Assembly (NCBI GenBank): GCA_006386115.1
Contig: VFIW01000067.1
Span: forward strand, 208,020-272,019
Length of the DNA: 64,000 bases
Direction: 5' to 3'
DNA from: Globisporangium splendens
Taxonomy: Eukaryota > Oomycota > Peronosporomycetes > Pythiales > Pythiaceae
Shown here: positions 62,921-64,000 of the stretch, piece by piece
How positions within the stretch are numbered: position 1 is the stretch's first letter
How the letters are laid out: each line of letters starts with the position of its first letter
The notes under the pieces: model-generated
The model's database searches: none
Told to the model about the DNA's origin: nothing
The model's input: the letters and a program-made list of their open reading frames with translations, nothing else
Program-made: the position numbers and the translations under genes

Positions 62921-63815
62921 TGTAATGGGCTATACCTAGCCATTACATGAAGGTGGATCTGTTCCCAGATCTAGTGTGCCGCACACCACCTTCAGTGTGC
63001 ATTGTGGAGAGACAAATAACAAAGGGATTACAGTACGACAGTCCCCACATGCACATGTCACGTCATCCCATGACGTCACGAGCGCTCTCTGTGCTGATCA
63101 GTGCAGAATGTTGTTCACATGTACTAATCAGTACAGAGTGATGTAATGGGGCGCTGTTCCAAACAGTCCCCAAAACACGGCACACACGCTTGTGCGACTT
63201 GAGGAAGCGATCTCCCGACTTGGAGGGAGAGAAGACGACTTGAGTACTTGAGGGTAAAATTGCAACTGAATTAAAAAATGCTTATGGTTCCTGTCGCTAC
63301 TTGTAAATGAACCCCAAGGGCTCCTAGAGGTTTTATAACTAAAACCTAAACATACACAATAAAACCTATGAATCTGATATATAAAACCTTGGGTACACTG
63401 AGGTTGAACCCACGAGATCTTCGATAAACTTGAACTTGAAGTCCCGTGGAAAACTCCCTGCAAAGTGATTGGCTACAGCCACTCACTTTAGGTGGCAGAC
63501 ACACGTCGGTCTCATCACCAGTGCAGTTTCCCAAGTAGGAACAATCACTCAGTACTTGATTAGTACATGGATGTCATCACTCTGTACTGATTAGTACATG
63601 TGAACAACATTCTGCACTGATCAGCACAGAGAGCGCTCGCGACGTCATGGGATGACGTCACATGTGCATGTGGGACTGTCGTACTGTAATCCCTTTGTTA
63701 ATTGTCTCTCCACAATGCACACTGAAGGTGGTGTGTGGCACACTAGATCTGGGAACAGATCCACCTTCATGTAATGGCTAGGTATAGCCCATTACACTAG
63801 GTATAGCCCATTACA
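62921..63815 (+). repeat. Putative 5' LTR with long internal inverted repeats
   Basis: Begins TGTAATGGGCTATACCTAG and ends CTAGGTATAGCCCATTACA, as LTRs begin TG and end CA. The terminal 222-223 bp (62921-63143 and 63575-63796) are near-perfect inverted copies; the final 19 bp is a tandem repeat of the preceding 19 bp. The central part has a TATA-like GATATATAAAACC on the minus-strand-neutral side near 63377. No canonical primer-binding site was seen after 63815, so an LTR is favoured, but a foldback or MITE-like element is possible. Confidence 0.5.
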
Positions 63816-63891
63816 TCATCCCCTCCTTAAAGCCAAAAGTACCTTGCGTACTTTTGCAGGCCTTTCGGAGCAGTTCACTTTCCAATCGGCC

Positions 63892-64000
63892 ATGAAGCGA
63901 CCAAGTGACCAAGTGAACCAAGGTGAAGAACGTCCGTTGTCCAAGCGACAGCAGACAGCTCCAGAACTCTTCGACGTATCCTCCATTCTGAAGAAGGAGG
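63892..64000 (+). CDS. Start of an ORF running off the right edge (possible gag)
   Basis: ATG at 63892 opens 36 codons to the window end: MKRPSDQVNQGEERPLSKRQ then a short acidic/hydrophobic stretch. Its place 77 bp after the putative LTR suggests the gag of an LTR retrotransposon; the part visible is too short to identify. Confidence 0.4.
   Translation, partial: MKRPSDQVNQGEERPLSKRQQTAPELFDVSSILKKE

Noticed and set aside
1..64000. CRISPR arrays, operons or other bacterial features
   Set aside because: No regularly spaced repeats, no ribosome-binding-site pattern; spliced genes and LINEs show a eukaryotic nuclear sequence.

Overview
The window comes from a nuclear genome of a plant-associated oomycete, most likely a Pythium/Globisporangium/Phytophthora-type organism. 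Three things point there. Introns are short (about 70-110 bp) with GT-AG borders. Two genes carry close matches to the oomycete core promoter (Inr followed by the CAWTTT flanking element). The gene set combines a secreted PL3 pectate lyase with flagellar proteins (IFT25, a probable CFAP69 homologue) and PX/ankyrin and ankyrin-pseudokinase signalling proteins. The species cannot be fixed from this sequence.

Left part (1-24 kb). A minus-strand ankyrin-repeat pseudokinase runs off the left edge. Three related GNAT acetyltransferase genes follow on the minus strand; a 9.3-kb non-LTR retrotransposon (here LINE-A copy 1, bounded by a perfect 12-bp target-site duplication) lies between the second and third. 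Next come a PX-ankyrin gene, a frame-disrupted CFAP69-like gene, an intact five-exon REX1-B-like gene and a large unidentified gene with three lesions that breaks off at the next transposon zone.

Transposon-rich middle (24-37 kb). A decayed Ty3/gypsy integrase and fragments of a second LINE (LINE-B) flank a 5'-truncated LINE-A copy 2 (11-bp target-site duplication). A zinc alcohol dehydrogenase is followed by an apparently perfect 595-bp duplicate of its own 3' half. A decayed RTE-like tail and a head-to-tail junction of two further LINE-A fragments complete the zone.

Gene-dense part (36.8-55.5 kb). A mitochondrial-type 3-hydroxyisobutyrate dehydrogenase, a four-exon hAT-transposase-derived gene, a seven-exon pantothenate kinase, a small acidic unknown, a PHD-bromodomain protein and IFT25 precede a divergent pair of replication/repair genes: RNase H2 subunit B and DNA ligase I. 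Both members of that pair carry PIP boxes and they share a 379-bp promoter with E2F-like sites.

Right part (55.5-64 kb). A large inverted duplication (two 1,553-bp arms around a 1,993-bp spacer) holds two identical PL3 pectate lyase genes transcribed away from each other; each arm also carries the same LINE-A 3' remnant. A tRNA-Val(AAC)-like gene and an LTR-type sequence with 222-bp internal inverted repeats lead to the start of an ORF that leaves the window.

Multi-exon gene models were built by hand from reading frame and splice consensus; every accepted model keeps frame through all junctions, but none has transcript support here.
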